DNA of 64,000 bases from Moniliophthora roreri (GCA_001466705.2 LATX02000185.1:496001-560000), one strand, 5' to 3'; shown: positions 47,569-57,980, numbered from the stretch's first letter. The notes: generated by a model from the sequence alone, not told the origin. Program-made: numbers and translations.

Positions 47569-48100
47569 TTATATGATGCGAAAATGTGCCGGAGAATGAA
47601 GATCGATTTCGCCATATTTCAAGAGAAATGACAAGAGCATCGCGTTGATGTACCCGTTCAAGCGAGATATGGCCGGCATATCAATGCCACCAGACGACCA
47701 TGCTGTGGGTTTGAAGTGATTCAGTTGCCGTCGAATCACTTGTCGATTCTTTTGGATATAAATGTGCAGCAGGACTTTGACGAGTTTAATATCACCGCCT
47801 GTAGGAGACGTTGAGTGCCCGGGTGTGAGCAACTTTGAGCTAGATGCAGATGAGGCGGTTCAATCCGGCAGGTCCCAACACCTTTCAAAGCTCGTCACTC
47901 TTTGCTTTATGGATATCTTTTGCAACGACTTGGATAGCCGCGAAAAAGGTATACGCCAAAAATAGCGTAGTCCACGAGCTTTCCCTCAGCGCCTTAACTG
48001 GATTTTCGAAGTTAAAGTCCATCCAAGAGTCGACCACCCGAGCCCTATTTTGCTTCACTTGCTTCTCGATCGGCGAGCGTGTCGGCTTTATGAATTGCAA
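47569..48100 (-). pseudogene. MYND-family relic (fourth copy), finger deleted
   Basis: Fragments resemble the MYND gene at 10308-12267. LGPAGLNRLICI followed by LKVA (stops on either side) corresponds to LGPHALNLLVQMWLKVL. DIKLVKVLLHIYIQKNRQVI followed by RRQL and GGIDMPAISRLN corresponds to DIRFFKMILDAYIQRHRQEI and its continuation. The two regions flank the zinc finger in the intact gene but are adjacent here, so the middle, including the finger, has been deleted. Stops and frame changes are present. The match is short, hence moderate confidence. Confidence 0.5.
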
Positions 48101-48602
48101 AAGCTGTTGCGGCGGCGTGGACTTAATGTCTAATCGTTGGACTAGAGATGTTGGGGGAAGATGGGGGGGAGGACAGAGTTCGGATAGCTTCAGTTTTTGA
48201 TTTAATGCGACGACGTATGTCCACCACGAACGCGCCTAAATGTGGATTATTCTTATAGCTGTTCATCTGAAATCGCAAAACGCGTCCTGGTGTTTCAGCC
48301 TTTACCCGACGAATGATAAACTTGCATACGCACCAGAGCAAAAAGCGATTGGCAATACTGATTCTATGTGTGTTAATAGTTGCGTAAAAAAAGCGATGAG
48401 ATGACTCTAGCGGTCGAAGTTGAAAGAAAAAACGGCGAGAGAAAAGAAGTGCCATCGAGGCGAGTGCACATTCTACTTAGAGGGCTCGCTACTCTCAGAG
48501 TAGACAATATTATCTGCAGCATAAAAATATTAATCGTCGTGTATAATGAAGTGCATAATGTACAGTGCGTGTTAAGATAGTGGTCAACGAATGCGATATG
48601 AC
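48101..48602. other. Region downstream of MCU
   Basis: No supported gene. A GTAAGT overlapping the MCU stop at about 48605 leaves open an extra 3' exon in this stretch. Confidence 0.3.
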
Positions 48603-49984
48603 TTACGAGGTCGAGGCAGGTTTCCCTTCTTCCTCGAGTTCCTCTTCCTCTTTTCCCTCGTTCATTTTCGTCTCCCTCTCCCTTGAAGTGGGGTGATCGT
48701 AATCTTCCTTGATTTGTCCGATCTCCTTCATGAGGGCCTTCTTCTCGTTTACAAGTTCGACCCATCTTTCTATATCCAACCCTTTAGTTTTGTAGAGCGC
48801 TTCACGTCTCGCTGATATTGAACTATCCAGCACAGATGAATATGACACCTCTCGGCCACGGTACAAGAACCTAGGGGTCAGATCAGTCATGTGCAAGTCA
48901 AGTGGATACCTTACTCACCAGAGGTAACCACAAATGACGGTTGAAAGACCAGAAAGATACGTTATAGGCTCCATCACGTCCCTATAAGACCCATGAGCAA
49001 AGGGAATTCGCACAGAAATAGCAGGCTACTTACCATCCATAGTCCCAGAACGTTAGTCGAGCAACAGCACCCCAATACACGATCAGCATTCCAAAGCCGC
49101 CAACAGCCATCCGACGTGCACCACGGTGAGCTTCTTTGTCGCATTGACGCTTCAAGCCCTCCATACTGGACAGCTCCGCGTTAATCACGTCTAAGCGACG
49201 TCTGAGAAAGCGTGTACGATCCGCAAAAGTTGGGACGCGTACGGAGATGACTGTCTCAGCGCCATCTTCAGGGGTTTGTTCATCCGAGTCCAACTCCTTT
49301 TCTTTCTCCCGAGATATGCAGATCAGGAACTCTGCAGCACTAGCAGCGTCACGGATAAAATCACCAACGTCGGTCGAATCTGACCACTGATATTGACGTT
49401 GACTGGAGACGGCGGTGCGACTACTTCTAAATGTGATAGAGAGCATGTCGTTGCGCACTTTTGGGGGTACAGAGGCAAGAATAAGCCGGCTGACGTGTGA
49501 CAGAGGTTGAGAAGGATGTAACAGTAGCACGGTCGGTATCGAATGCTGTGGCTTTGACTCCTCGCGTTTCGGCGTGCCTTCTTCGCGCCATTTCCGCGCG
49601 ATGACATCCATGGGTAGGATGAGCTTGAATAAATGGGATGATGTGGGTAAAAGTTTTCCTGCGAAAAGGTTAGCGTCACACGTTTTTTTCAACGTCGTCA
49701 GAACGAAACCAAAACCTACCTTCTCCTTCCTGCAAATCCTCCAGCTCGTTCTCCGTATGATCAGCTATCCCATTACCATTTTCGTCTTTCCATTTCGAAT
49801 TTGGCTGGGCCCTTGACAGAAATTGGGAATGTTCAACTTTGGTATTCTCAAGGTGCGCCTGAGTCGAGTTCCGGCAGTAATTAAGCGGTTTCCTTTGCCA
49901 GATCCAGACAGGATTTTTGGATTTTGAGGCAATACACAGAAATTGCCTCTTGGATATGCTGCCAAAGAGCCTATAGATGGTCAT
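48603..49984 (-). CDS. MCU: Mitochondrial calcium uniporter (MCU)
   Basis: Inner-membrane calcium channel. Four exons: 49984-49720, then from 49658, then a short exon bearing the selectivity filter, then the last exon ending TAA 48603-48605. The N-terminus is basic and amphipathic (MTIYRLFGSISKRQFL), fitting a mitochondrial presequence. After an N-terminal domain and a coiled coil comes a first membrane helix (MAVGGFGMLIVYWGAVARLTF-like), the pore loop YGWDVMEPITYL, whose W-D-x-M-E-P is the diagnostic MCU filter, and a second helix (GLSTVICGYLWFLYRG). A charged C-terminal coiled coil (residues rich in Glu/Lys) ends the protein. No frame break was seen. Many fungi, including budding yeast, lack MCU, so presence is informative. 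No MICU or EMRE gene was seen nearby. Confidence 0.93.
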
Positions 49985-51182
49985 GAGAAGGTGAACGGGG
50001 TGAAGGAGTGCAAGAAATGCATTTCTGTCGTGTGCCTTCGAAGAAGAGGTGTGTCGTCATGCTGTGCGATTTTTTTTTAGGCGAACTGAGTAATCTTTAC
50101 CCAGGCCCTGATTTCCGAGTTCCAGCTCCCAGCTCGGCTAATAACACTCTGACAAAGCTCGATGGCTTTGATGAGGACAAGGACGGAAGTACTGGTTTTC
50201 ATGTTTCCGTTTTCGACGATGGAAGGAGGAAGTGTCAGCTGCGTGCTGGCGGATGGTTCGAATGCGTTTTGAGATCCTAGCAGTCCTTACGAAGTGTTTT
50301 CATCGGTCAGTATGTGTGTATATACCAGCAAATTCTCGTAGCAACTCTTCTTTCAATTCCGAGTCTTCCATATTTCACAATCCAACGTCTCGACAAAGTC
50401 TACCCCAGACCTCCGAAGGGCGGTGGAACTACGATTACGACCATTTTCATAGGAGGTATTCCCGCCTCCCCATATGCCACAAATTTGGTCGCATCGTCTC
50501 ACCCTTCTGGATCCCCATGGCACCAGCTGGGTCCTGAAAGGCACAGAATTGTCTAGCCAGCTTCTACCCGCCTCCCGGCATCCCATTATGAGACGCAGGT
50601 CGAGATGCATGAGAACCACTCCGGCCTTTTTTGCCGCCGCATGATGCGTTTTGTAAAGCACTATATGCCCTCGTAAATCCGACGTGGTGCCCCGAGTACT
50701 CAGTCCATTAGTCGTCTCAGCGAGATACGCATCTACCTTGGTCAACAGAGGGTAAGATTGACTCAGCCAGCGTCCATGACACAAGTATCATGGAACGGTA
50801 AAATCTGGATGATCACCGCATGCTTTCCCAATCCAAATTCATACATTACTGTCCAAATGTGACTTGCAGACCCGTCGAAAAGATAAAAGGCTTTTCAGCC
50901 CTGGTTCTACCTACTCCCACTGACAAATGGTGGGAAAGGACGATGACAACGCGAATGAAGAGAGGAAGTCGAAGGTGTAGGTGTTGTGAAATTAGAATGG
51001 GCGCTAAAATAGGCGCTGTAATCATACTGTGTGCGCTGGCTCTACACTTCCAAGAATACAATAGTTATACAAGGTTGCAACTGATAGCAAAGAAAGAGAG
51101 CAAGCAGACAACAGACAGCAGATGCAGGGAACGTGGCAATCGATGGAAAATGCGAGCCGAGATGTTTCGCAGTTACCGCTCG
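49985..51182. other. Intergenic region
   Basis: Contains the MCU promoter and the 3' region of the next minus-strand gene. A 143-codon minus-strand frame (50353-50784) and a 153-codon plus-strand frame (50820-51281) have no recognisable motif and are not called. Confidence 0.35.
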
Positions 51183-52652
51183 CTATTTTGCTCCACTTTC
51201 CTGAACGAGTCTTACCCGTTCGCACAACCAAACTTCATCTTCCAGCATAACCTCCTTATGATCTGCTACCTTCACCCGTAATCGTGACTCGTCCACCGAG
51301 AACACGCTCGAAAAACCAAAAATGTCCGAAGGAGACGTGGGCAGCGGAACGACGCTCCACGGCTTCCATAGCCACAATTCCATATCCTCTCCTTCCACCG
51401 AGACAGGAAGTAAAGTAATAAGATATTTAACCTCTTCTCCTTCGCTCCTCCTTCTCTCACGCTGAGAAGGGCTTTCGAGCGGAAACGGCGCGACCCTCGC
51501 CTTGTGCTGGATGCTGTACCGACATATCGCCAATGTCCGTAACGGCTGTGTATCCGAGGTCAACAAGACCTTCACAAGCCGCATCTTCATATCCGGTTTC
51601 AGTGCAGAAGAGCGTAACGAAGCCTCTTTATTCCAAAGTGCATACGACGTGTTGATCTTGGTCAACACGTTCGATGCATGCCCAGCCAATCCGCCTTTTA
51701 CCCATTTCTCTTTCACGCTGACGCCCGGAGCGTAAACAATCCGATCTCCTCCTTTCGATGGACTGACTTGTACGCCTCGGCGCTTCTCCCAGTCGCCCTC
51801 GTCCAGGTCATGTTCGTGGTCTTGCTGTAAGAGTATGGAAGCCAGCTCGGCAGCACCGTCTGAACTGATGTCGGTAGCGAGTGCTACGCGTGTCGTTGCA
51901 ATGGTTTTCATGTGCGTCTGGTTCGCAGACTTGGGTTTGGATTGGACAGGTAGGATGGGTGCGAGTGGCTTGTAGTCTGAGGTGTCGATGGGTGTAGGCA
52001 AGGGTAGGATGGGGGGTGCCAGCGTCTTCATTTTGGATTGAGCCTGATCCTGAGAAGCTGGAGATAGGAGTTTCGACGCGGAGATGGGTTTGTTCCGAGG
52101 AGCTTGTGGTACAGCTTGGAACTGGGGCAAACTCTTCAAAGCAGACTTGGAATTATTTATGATATCTGGTTCATGTAAAGGTAGAAACTGTGGTGGTCCC
52201 TTTGACGTTGGCTTCGTTCGTTCGGGTGGTATCCCGATTAACGGCTTCGCGGCCGCCTTTGTCGTCACCCCGACCTTCGAGCTAGGCTTTGATGATGACG
52301 GCTGCGGGACGAGGGAGCCTGGAACTGCCATAGTCACGTCATGTGGAGGTAGAAGTTGCGGCGGGCCCTTGGAGGTGGAGACTGGTTTCGCGGGTCCCTT
52401 CGATAACGGTTTCGTGACTGGCTTCGCCGTCGCAGAGGCCTTTGAGCTCGGCTTCGACGATGACGACGACGAAGCGAAAGCACTCGGATTTGGCATAGGT
52501 ATTGCTTTCACCTTGCTGAGTGGCCTGGTTCCAGCACCGGTTTCGAACCCAGATTCAAATTTGGGTGCCCTTATCCTCGATTTCTCTCTCTCCTTGGTCG
52601 TGAATCCATCTGGAACATCAAGACAGCGCTTTTTCTGCGGCGGTTCTGGCAT
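51183..52652 (-). CDS. Pro/Ser/Lys-rich protein of unknown function
   Basis: A single open frame of 489 aa starting MPEPPQKKRCLDVPDGF. The N-terminal 270 residues are low-complexity (Pro, Ser, Lys, Ala) with repeated short phrases: SSSKPSSKASAT against SSKPSSKVGVTT, and SKGPPQLLP against SKGPPQFLP, suggesting internal duplication. The C-terminal 200 residues look folded (LTKINTSYALWNKEASLRSS, LTSDTQPLRTLAICRYSI, EDMELWLWKPWSVVPLP) and are probably the conserved domain. I do not recognise the family. It shares a 96-base upstream gap with the Asterix gene, so coexpression is possible. Confidence 0.7.
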   Translation of the reverse strand: MPEPPQKKRCLDVPDGFTTKEREKSRIRAPKFESGFETGAGTRPLSKVKAIPMPNPSAFASSSSSSKPSSKASATAKPVTKPLSKGPAKPVSTSKGPPQLLPPHDVTMAVPGSLVPQPSSSKPSSKVGVTTKAAAKPLIGIPPERTKPTSKGPPQFLPLHEPDIINNSKSALKSLPQFQAVPQAPRNKPISASKLLSPASQDQAQSKMKTLAPPILPLPTPIDTSDYKPLAPILPVQSKPKSANQTHMKTIATTRVALATDISSDGAAELASILLQQDHEHDLDEGDWEKRRGVQVSPSKGGDRIVYAPGVSVKEKWVKGGLAGHASNVLTKINTSYALWNKEASLRSSALKPDMKMRLVKVLLTSDTQPLRTLAICRYSIQHKARVAPFPLESPSQRERRRSEGEEVKYLITLLPVSVEGEDMELWLWKPWSVVPLPTSPSDIFGFSSVFSVDESRLRVKVADHKEVMLEDEVWLCERVRLVQESGAK

Positions 52653-52748
52653 ATAGAACCAAGTGAATAATGAGGATGGTGGTCAGAATAGAAATCATTT
52701 TGACGCCCAACGAGCACCCCCCCTGCTTGGTCACCAACTCCCATCACC
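52653..52748. promoter_or_regulatory. Very short bidirectional promoter
   Basis: Only 96 bases separate the start codons of two divergent genes, so both core promoters and 5' UTRs must overlap here or extend into the opposite gene. It contains a CCCCCC-type run near 52718. No specific factor site was assigned. Confidence 0.5.
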
Positions 52749-53198
52749 ATGTCCTCAAAAACGCTCGACGACCCCCGAGACGTGTCCCTAGAGCAGAAAT
52801 TCTCCTTGCCGAATTCATGGCGTGCTGAAACTTCTGGTTTGTGCTCAAGTTTTCCGCTATAGAATATCCTAGAGTTGACACTGTTTTCCTTAGACCTCAG
52901 CACGACCGGAATGTTCTTCGCGGGTCTTATCATGATAACAAGGAACAGGTTCCTTGCCTGGCCTTCCCTATTGTTCGGGATAAATGGTCTTATTAACTCT
53001 CATCCCTTGAGACAGAGCGAAGGAAGTGGAAGTCCAATGTCGAATATAAGGTGCGTTATACCCAGGCTGTTTTTCTTTCGTCTTTGCTGATGTGACGTGT
53101 TCAGCTTATGTTTGATGGCATTGGTCGCGTCGTACATTCCCATGTTCATGGTATCCAAAGATTTTGGATCCACCAACACCTTCCCGTCGTCGTCGTAG
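52749..53198 (+). CDS. Asterix / PAT complex subunit (WDR83OS homolog)
   Basis: Three exons: 52749-52836, 52894-53050 and 53105-53198, with introns of 57 and 54 bases; 112 aa, the family's usual size of about 106. Asterix pairs with CCDC47 in the PAT complex, which shields polar membrane segments during insertion at the ER. The joined protein has a soluble N-terminus, then hydrophobic helices (TTGMFFAGLIMITRNRFLAW, PSLLFGINGLINSHPLRQSE, LCLMALVASYIPMFMV), matching the family pattern of a helix, a WxAw-like strand, an N-S/H turn and a final helix. The gene is easily missed because no single frame exceeds about 70 codons. No lesions. Confidence 0.85.
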
Positions 53199-53441
53199 AT
53201 CCACTATTTCCAATGGAATCACTTTTTTTTTTTGGAATGTGAACGTTTGAACCCGTGCGAGCATTTGAAGCACCGAAGCGACATCCTGCTACACTAGAAA
53301 TTCTCTGGAGTACAGGCCATTGTTTCATGTAACGCTAAACGTCTAAGACACTTCAAACAGAACCCCTCCACACCTTGACCGTTTTGTCTTTTCCGAGGTT
53401 CAGAATCTCACTTCTCTCCATCATCAACGTTCCATTTCAAC

Positions 53442-54080
53442 ATGCCCTTTCCAGAGCAATTAATTATACTTCTCATACTGACGATACTCGTCCATCGAGC
53501 TCTCACTACGCTATCGTCTCGTCACACGGAACGAAAGGTTCCGCAGACTCCTATGACCTTGCCTACCAAGGACCCAAAGTCTGTACCTCATCTACCATTC
53601 GAAATCACCGACAAGATCATTCGAATTCGACATCTCGTACAGGTCCCCTTTCCTTGCAATCATGACAACAGGAATATTCTCGCTTGCTCCCAAGTGTCTC
53701 GCGCTTGGGTGGGCCCCGCCCGAAGATACATTTGGGATTCCTATTGCATAACAATCCCACAAAGCAAAGAGCGTTTTCAGGATCTCAAGAACCTCTATGC
53801 CTCTTCACCATTGAATCCAATGGTTCAACTGATGCCCATCAGTCCTCACCGGTATCACCAGCATTCTGATCCAACGCGGCAGTCCTATGGGTTTACCCAT
53901 TCCCCGCCCTTGTCCGGTACATCTCTTGGGTAAATTTTCCGCACTAAAGGGAGTAACCTCCTTGGACATATTCCGGGTACATTTTCTTTCCCCTCATTGC
54001 TTTTGTGAGCTGCTTTTATCGTTTGAACGGCTCCAGGTGCTCATGTGCGGAGGTAATCCGACGTCAGACTACCCTCTGGA
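53442..54080 (+). pseudogene. F-box gene relic
   Basis: VPHLPFEITDKIIR and ILACSQVSRAWVGPARRYIW match the F-box start of the gene at 46082 (HLPFEIIEKIL, LACALVSTAWLGPVRMHMW). After a frame change near 53880 the match continues in another frame as LDIFRVHFLSPHCFCELLLS against LELFEVHFDSPDKFYELLLS. It then ends at stops, so the C-terminal half is lost. The upstream hydrophobic start (MPFPEQLIILLILTILV) is not part of the family. Non-functional as an F-box gene. Confidence 0.65.
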
Positions 54081-55892
54081 AAGACGTTGGGGATATGATA
54101 GAAGAATTTCAAGCGGATATAATTGAGATTCTCTATTTGTTGAGGATCGGGTCGGTCCATGAGACGGTAAGGGTCTGGGCGGGTCGAGAGCGAAGACACG
54201 AGGATTCGAAGAACGAGGGGAAAAATATTAGAGTTGAATCGACTGAGTATCTAGTAGTCTACATGCTTCATAAATACTCAGTCTTGCTACGTCTGTAACT
54301 ACTAGTGAAAACACGCATGAGTCAATACTGGAAGAAACAAGTATGGGCTTGAAGGAAGCAGGGAGGGGTACGAAACCAGGGGTTAGGAGGGCGACATGAA
54401 TGGCGCATGCTGCGCGAGGGTGAAAGACTTGGAGGAAGCCCAATTATCTCACTATTGCCAACTTGGGTACTCGTCCCATATCCAGGATTCACCTCAGACA
54501 CGAGTGCGCTTGATCAAGCCTGAATTGAGGCTGATCAAGAATAAACTGCGTTGCATGCTCTGCGGATTTGACGAAGCTTTCTCGCACTCACTATGCGAGC
54601 ACTTTGGGGTACGTGGAGCTTCGTTCAGGAGATGCATGGCCGCGATTATGATTCTGGAGATCTGTCCTCGATGCCGGTCGTTGTTGACGTCAGGAACGGA
54701 GGCGTTGCTCAGGATCGAGTCCACTCGATCCCATACTGCTGTATTGTTATATCTAGAAAGGATTCAGCAAGGGCATAGGGTTATGCACCAGCTTGACGTG
54801 ATATTCGTTCGGTGCCGAATTCTACCTCTTGCTTCCACTGCTTGCATCAACTACCAATCAATTTCGTTCCGGAGCGAGTTGTGAAGTTTGAATGACAAGG
54901 TCGAAACGTGCACTGCAGATATGGGATGAACAAGGGTAATATGGATGATAGTCCGACTGGACGCACCTCAGGATACTCTTAGCCCACTGCTCGCAAGCGT
55001 TGACACCCTCTGTACGCTTAAATTCCGCGCAGATGACCAGCAAACCAAGGAAAGTGTCGGCTTTGAGACCATGTATCTTTGATTGAAATTGACGTTAATG
55101 GTGCATGACACGACTCTAGGAATATATGGAAGGTTGCCGGGCGTGTGATGACGTCCATTATAATCAGAGGTTTGCGCTCCTTCCACTTTTCATGCTGAAC
55201 GTTGAACTACTATCCGCGAGCCTGATATAGAACGATCAGACGTAGCGAAACATGACTGCCGTTGCGTCACGACAAGGAATGCCTAAGTATCCGGAAGCGA
55301 TGCGAATGACAATCAGATCGATCCAGGGATAAATACATCTAAGCGGCAAGTGAGGCAAGCAGAATGAGGAAACTGGAGGAGCGCGTTGCCGATCTGTTCT
55401 TCCTAGCTTCGGTGGTGCTTTGAAAGGGTTTAGATGCGGCAACTTGTAGCACTTGGTAATGAGAAGCAATCTCCTCGACTTCAAATATTAGGTCACTGTC
55501 GTTTTGATCGTCGTCTACAAGTCGAGCTGCATCGATGTTCTTATCGATTTTCGTCCGCGATTGGACGGTCTGGGACTGACATAGACTCTAAGTTGAGATT
55601 TTAGGAGAATGAAGAAGCTCGTTGGCATACCAGGGCACTGTTTTTTCGCCATTACGTGTCACCGGAGGGAAGAAAGGGAAGGTCGAGCAGGAAGAGAAGA
55701 CTGATTGCATAACAAACAAACAAACAAAAAAAAAACTGGACGCGCAAACGAGTCCGACGCGTCACACATTCTATACCACGTTTCAGCTTGGGTCGATGCA
55801 GTCTTAGATTCAGAGTCTAACGCTAACTGATGACTATCGCAGTGCTCGTGTCATTCGTCCCTGTGATCACATGCTGAAGCGCTGGGTGCTGG
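54081..55892. other. Unassigned region
   Basis: Minus-strand frames at 54494-54724, 54858-55043 and 54968-55186 (with LGLLVICAEFKRTEGVNACE) could be remnants of a BTB-type gene, and a 162-codon plus-strand frame overlaps them, but none is convincing. A (CAAA)n-like microsatellite with a poly-A run lies at about 55709-55736. Confidence 0.3.
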
Positions 55893-56750
55893 ATGACGCC
55901 TCAACCCAGTCATTCACCACCTTCAGCAATGTCACCAATCCGGAATCCCAAACCTTCTCGTTCCTTCGACGACATCTGGGGTGACATTCTTCCAGTCCTG
56001 GATATTCTCTTCTCAGACATTCAAAATGTTTCTGCGTCCACCATCGACAACCAGACATACATGAAGGCGTATACAGCATGCGTCGACTTGTGCGCCGGGA
56101 ATATTCATCCCTCAGACAAGACACTACCGGCATTGCAGAACCCAGGGCTGGCGTCTCTCTTTAGACCATCGGACAGCAGGACCCACAAATCCTTGCTGTT
56201 TTACGAGAAACTGGACGCCTATTTCGCCGAAATTGTCCGCAGTCTGGGTTCTCCCCAGGACACCTTATTGGACCCGTCAAGGATTATCACGAGGTTCCAG
56301 GCTTACGCCACGGCGGTGAAAAAGATTGACGGGAATCTAAACTATTTTAATCGACACCTTGTACAAAGGTGGCGTGACGAAGGCAAGGGCTGGATTGACA
56401 AGTCTGGACGCCCCTCGAAAGACCAGCGAGCATTGGAGGACCAGCTGATAAAATGGGGATACCGGAAAGGCGAAGGAAGCATTGCAGAGTACGAGGCGTA
56501 CGCAGAAGCGGGAGCACCTCTGACGACAGTGGCATCGATTCGTGCTACGGCTCTTCGGAGATTTAGGACGGATTTTGTGGAGAGGCTTGACTTGGGAGTG
56601 GCCGAAGTAGCAGATTCAGAGAAGGAAGCTATGGAAGTCATGCTGAAAGAAATCGGGTTTCCTCCAGAACACCCTTGGCGAAACATGCTGCGTGGGCCAG
56701 AGATCCAGACTGACGGAGATGAGGATCGTATCGAGACCGCTCAGTCATAG
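55893..56750 (+). CDS. Cullin-repeat-like protein (N-terminal cullin region only)
   Basis: Intronless, 285 aa. It reads like the first cullin repeats: FDDIWGDILPVLDILF, YMKAYTACVDLC, LLFYEKLDAYFAEIV, FQAYATAVKKIDGNLNYFNR and RWRDEGKGW (compare the cullin YLNR and R-x-DEG patterns). In cullins this N-terminal half binds the SKP1 or BTB adaptor. The C-terminal cullin-homology domain that binds RBX1 and carries the NEDD8 lysine is absent, and the frame ends at 56750 with no continuation. It may bind adaptors without ligase activity, or have another role; this is inference. Two broken paralogs lie at 15325-16766. The family assignment is by pattern recognition only. Confidence 0.7.
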   Translation: MTPQPSHSPPSAMSPIRNPKPSRSFDDIWGDILPVLDILFSDIQNVSASTIDNQTYMKAYTACVDLCAGNIHPSDKTLPALQNPGLASLFRPSDSRTHKSLLFYEKLDAYFAEIVRSLGSPQDTLLDPSRIITRFQAYATAVKKIDGNLNYFNRHLVQRWRDEGKGWIDKSGRPSKDQRALEDQLIKWGYRKGEGSIAEYEAYAEAGAPLTTVASIRATALRRFRTDFVERLDLGVAEVADSEKEAMEVMLKEIGFPPEHPWRNMLRGPEIQTDGDEDRIETAQS

Positions 56751-57774
56751 CTCTACATTAGCCACTGATCGACTCTGTTATCGCCGTTTTCAGCCACTGC
56801 TGCTTCTATGCATGCTTCCATCCGAGTCTGTATGCTATGTTACTTAGATGCAACTCCAGTGATCTGTCTAGGATAGATAGATGCATTGCTTCGTGCCATG
56901 AAGCATCGCTTGACTCAGGACGGATCAAACTTCAAAACCAGCGTGTAACTGCAACTTGAACAGTGCAGGAAGTGTGCTTTCCGACCACCTGTATTGCTAA
57001 CGTTACCCTATTCAACCCGTTGTTCTGCGGGTGCGGAGTCAGGAAGCAGGCCATGCAGCCAGGTTTTCATGGCGGCGGAAAGCTGGCGATGCAATTTCAA
57101 TTGAAAGCTTCTTCCGGATCCTGTGGATGGGGCGCTTTTGGACTGGATGGAGTGGTTCATCTACGATTTACTAGTCGCCATACCATTTAATATATATATA
57201 TATTCACAATGCATGTCTCTCAGGAGAAACGAGTCCGCACTTTGGGTTTCCGCGACATGACTTTTCATCTTGGACTCCAACGCATCTACCTGCAGTTCAC
57301 AATATAAGACTAAGAACCGAGTCAAGATGTGCACTCACCGGTAAACCAAGAGGTATCTATATCGCCTAAACTGCCTAGGAAAGTGGTCGGGATTATCTCC
57401 GAAGATCCGACAATTCTGGTGTCGAATCTTCGAATAACACTGATACTTGTCCTCCAGTCAACGTCGAGAACAGTGGTATCATAACCAGAGATCCTGCTCT
57501 GTAAAGGAAGCAGCGTCAATATTCAAATGGGTAGGTTTAAAATCAAGCCGTCACCGAACAGTAGCATTCCGGGTCAAAACCATTTAAATGCGTACTCGGT
57601 GGCCCATAAACATGTCATGGCGCATATACCTGTAAGCTTTCCTGATTCCAGTGAGAAAACGTCTGACGGTATCCGATGGTATCCGATATTTGTGTGTGGG
57701 GTAGGCTTGAGCAGGTCTATCACTAGCTTTTCGTCAGATACTGTACCATCGAATAGACGTAAGAAAATCTGATG
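56751..57774. other. Intergenic region with a TA microsatellite
   Basis: No gene recognised. A TATATATATATATA tract lies at about 57188-57203. A minus-strand frame at 57322-57519 flanked by possible splice sites has no recognisable motif. Confidence 0.35.
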
Positions 57775-57803
57775 TATTCCGACGACATGATGTCGTCGGA
57801 ATA
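57775..57803. repeat. Perfect palindrome 1
   Basis: A 29-base inverted repeat with 14-base perfect arms around a single central G at 57789 (TATTCCGACGACAT and its complement). It would form a cruciform or RNA hairpin with no usable loop. It directly abuts palindrome 2. Confidence 0.95.
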
Positions 57804-57857
57804 GTTCATGTATCTAGGTTCTAGGCTATGATAGCCTAGAACCTAGATACATGAACT
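57803..57857. repeat. Perfect palindrome 2
   Basis: A 55-base inverted repeat with 27-base perfect arms around a single G at 57830. The arms contain internal TCTAGGTTCTAG-like repetition. It shares the centre ATGAT with palindrome 1 and begins at its last base. Confidence 0.95.
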
Positions 57858-57908
57858 TGTAATCTACGTGAAGTCCTTCTGTCACTGTAAACTAACCCTT
57901 TGCCCTAT

Positions 57909-57980
57909 CCGCCCCGAAACCCTCTGTCCTGACTGTCCCAACACCCCCTGCTCTGGCTGCCTCAACACCCTCTGCTCCAA
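57909..57980. repeat. Degenerate 24-base tandem repeat
   Basis: Two adjacent 24-base units, 57933-57956 and 57957-57980 (core CAACACCC-CTGCTC), agree at 18 of 24 positions. A third weaker unit precedes them (AAACCCTCTGTCC near 57918). C-rich on the plus strand; possibly a degenerated minisatellite or fragment of a coding repeat. Confidence 0.6.

Noticed and set aside
52084..52656. 190-codon plus-strand frame
   Set aside because: Antisense shadow of the Pro/Ser-rich gene, produced by codon bias in low-complexity sequence.
54396..55186. Possible BTB or other gene on either strand
   Set aside because: Short frames in several phases with only vague resemblance; no continuous model could be built.
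57188..57203. TA repeat as a promoter TATA element
   Set aside because: It has no gene start at the expected distance; treated as a simple microsatellite.
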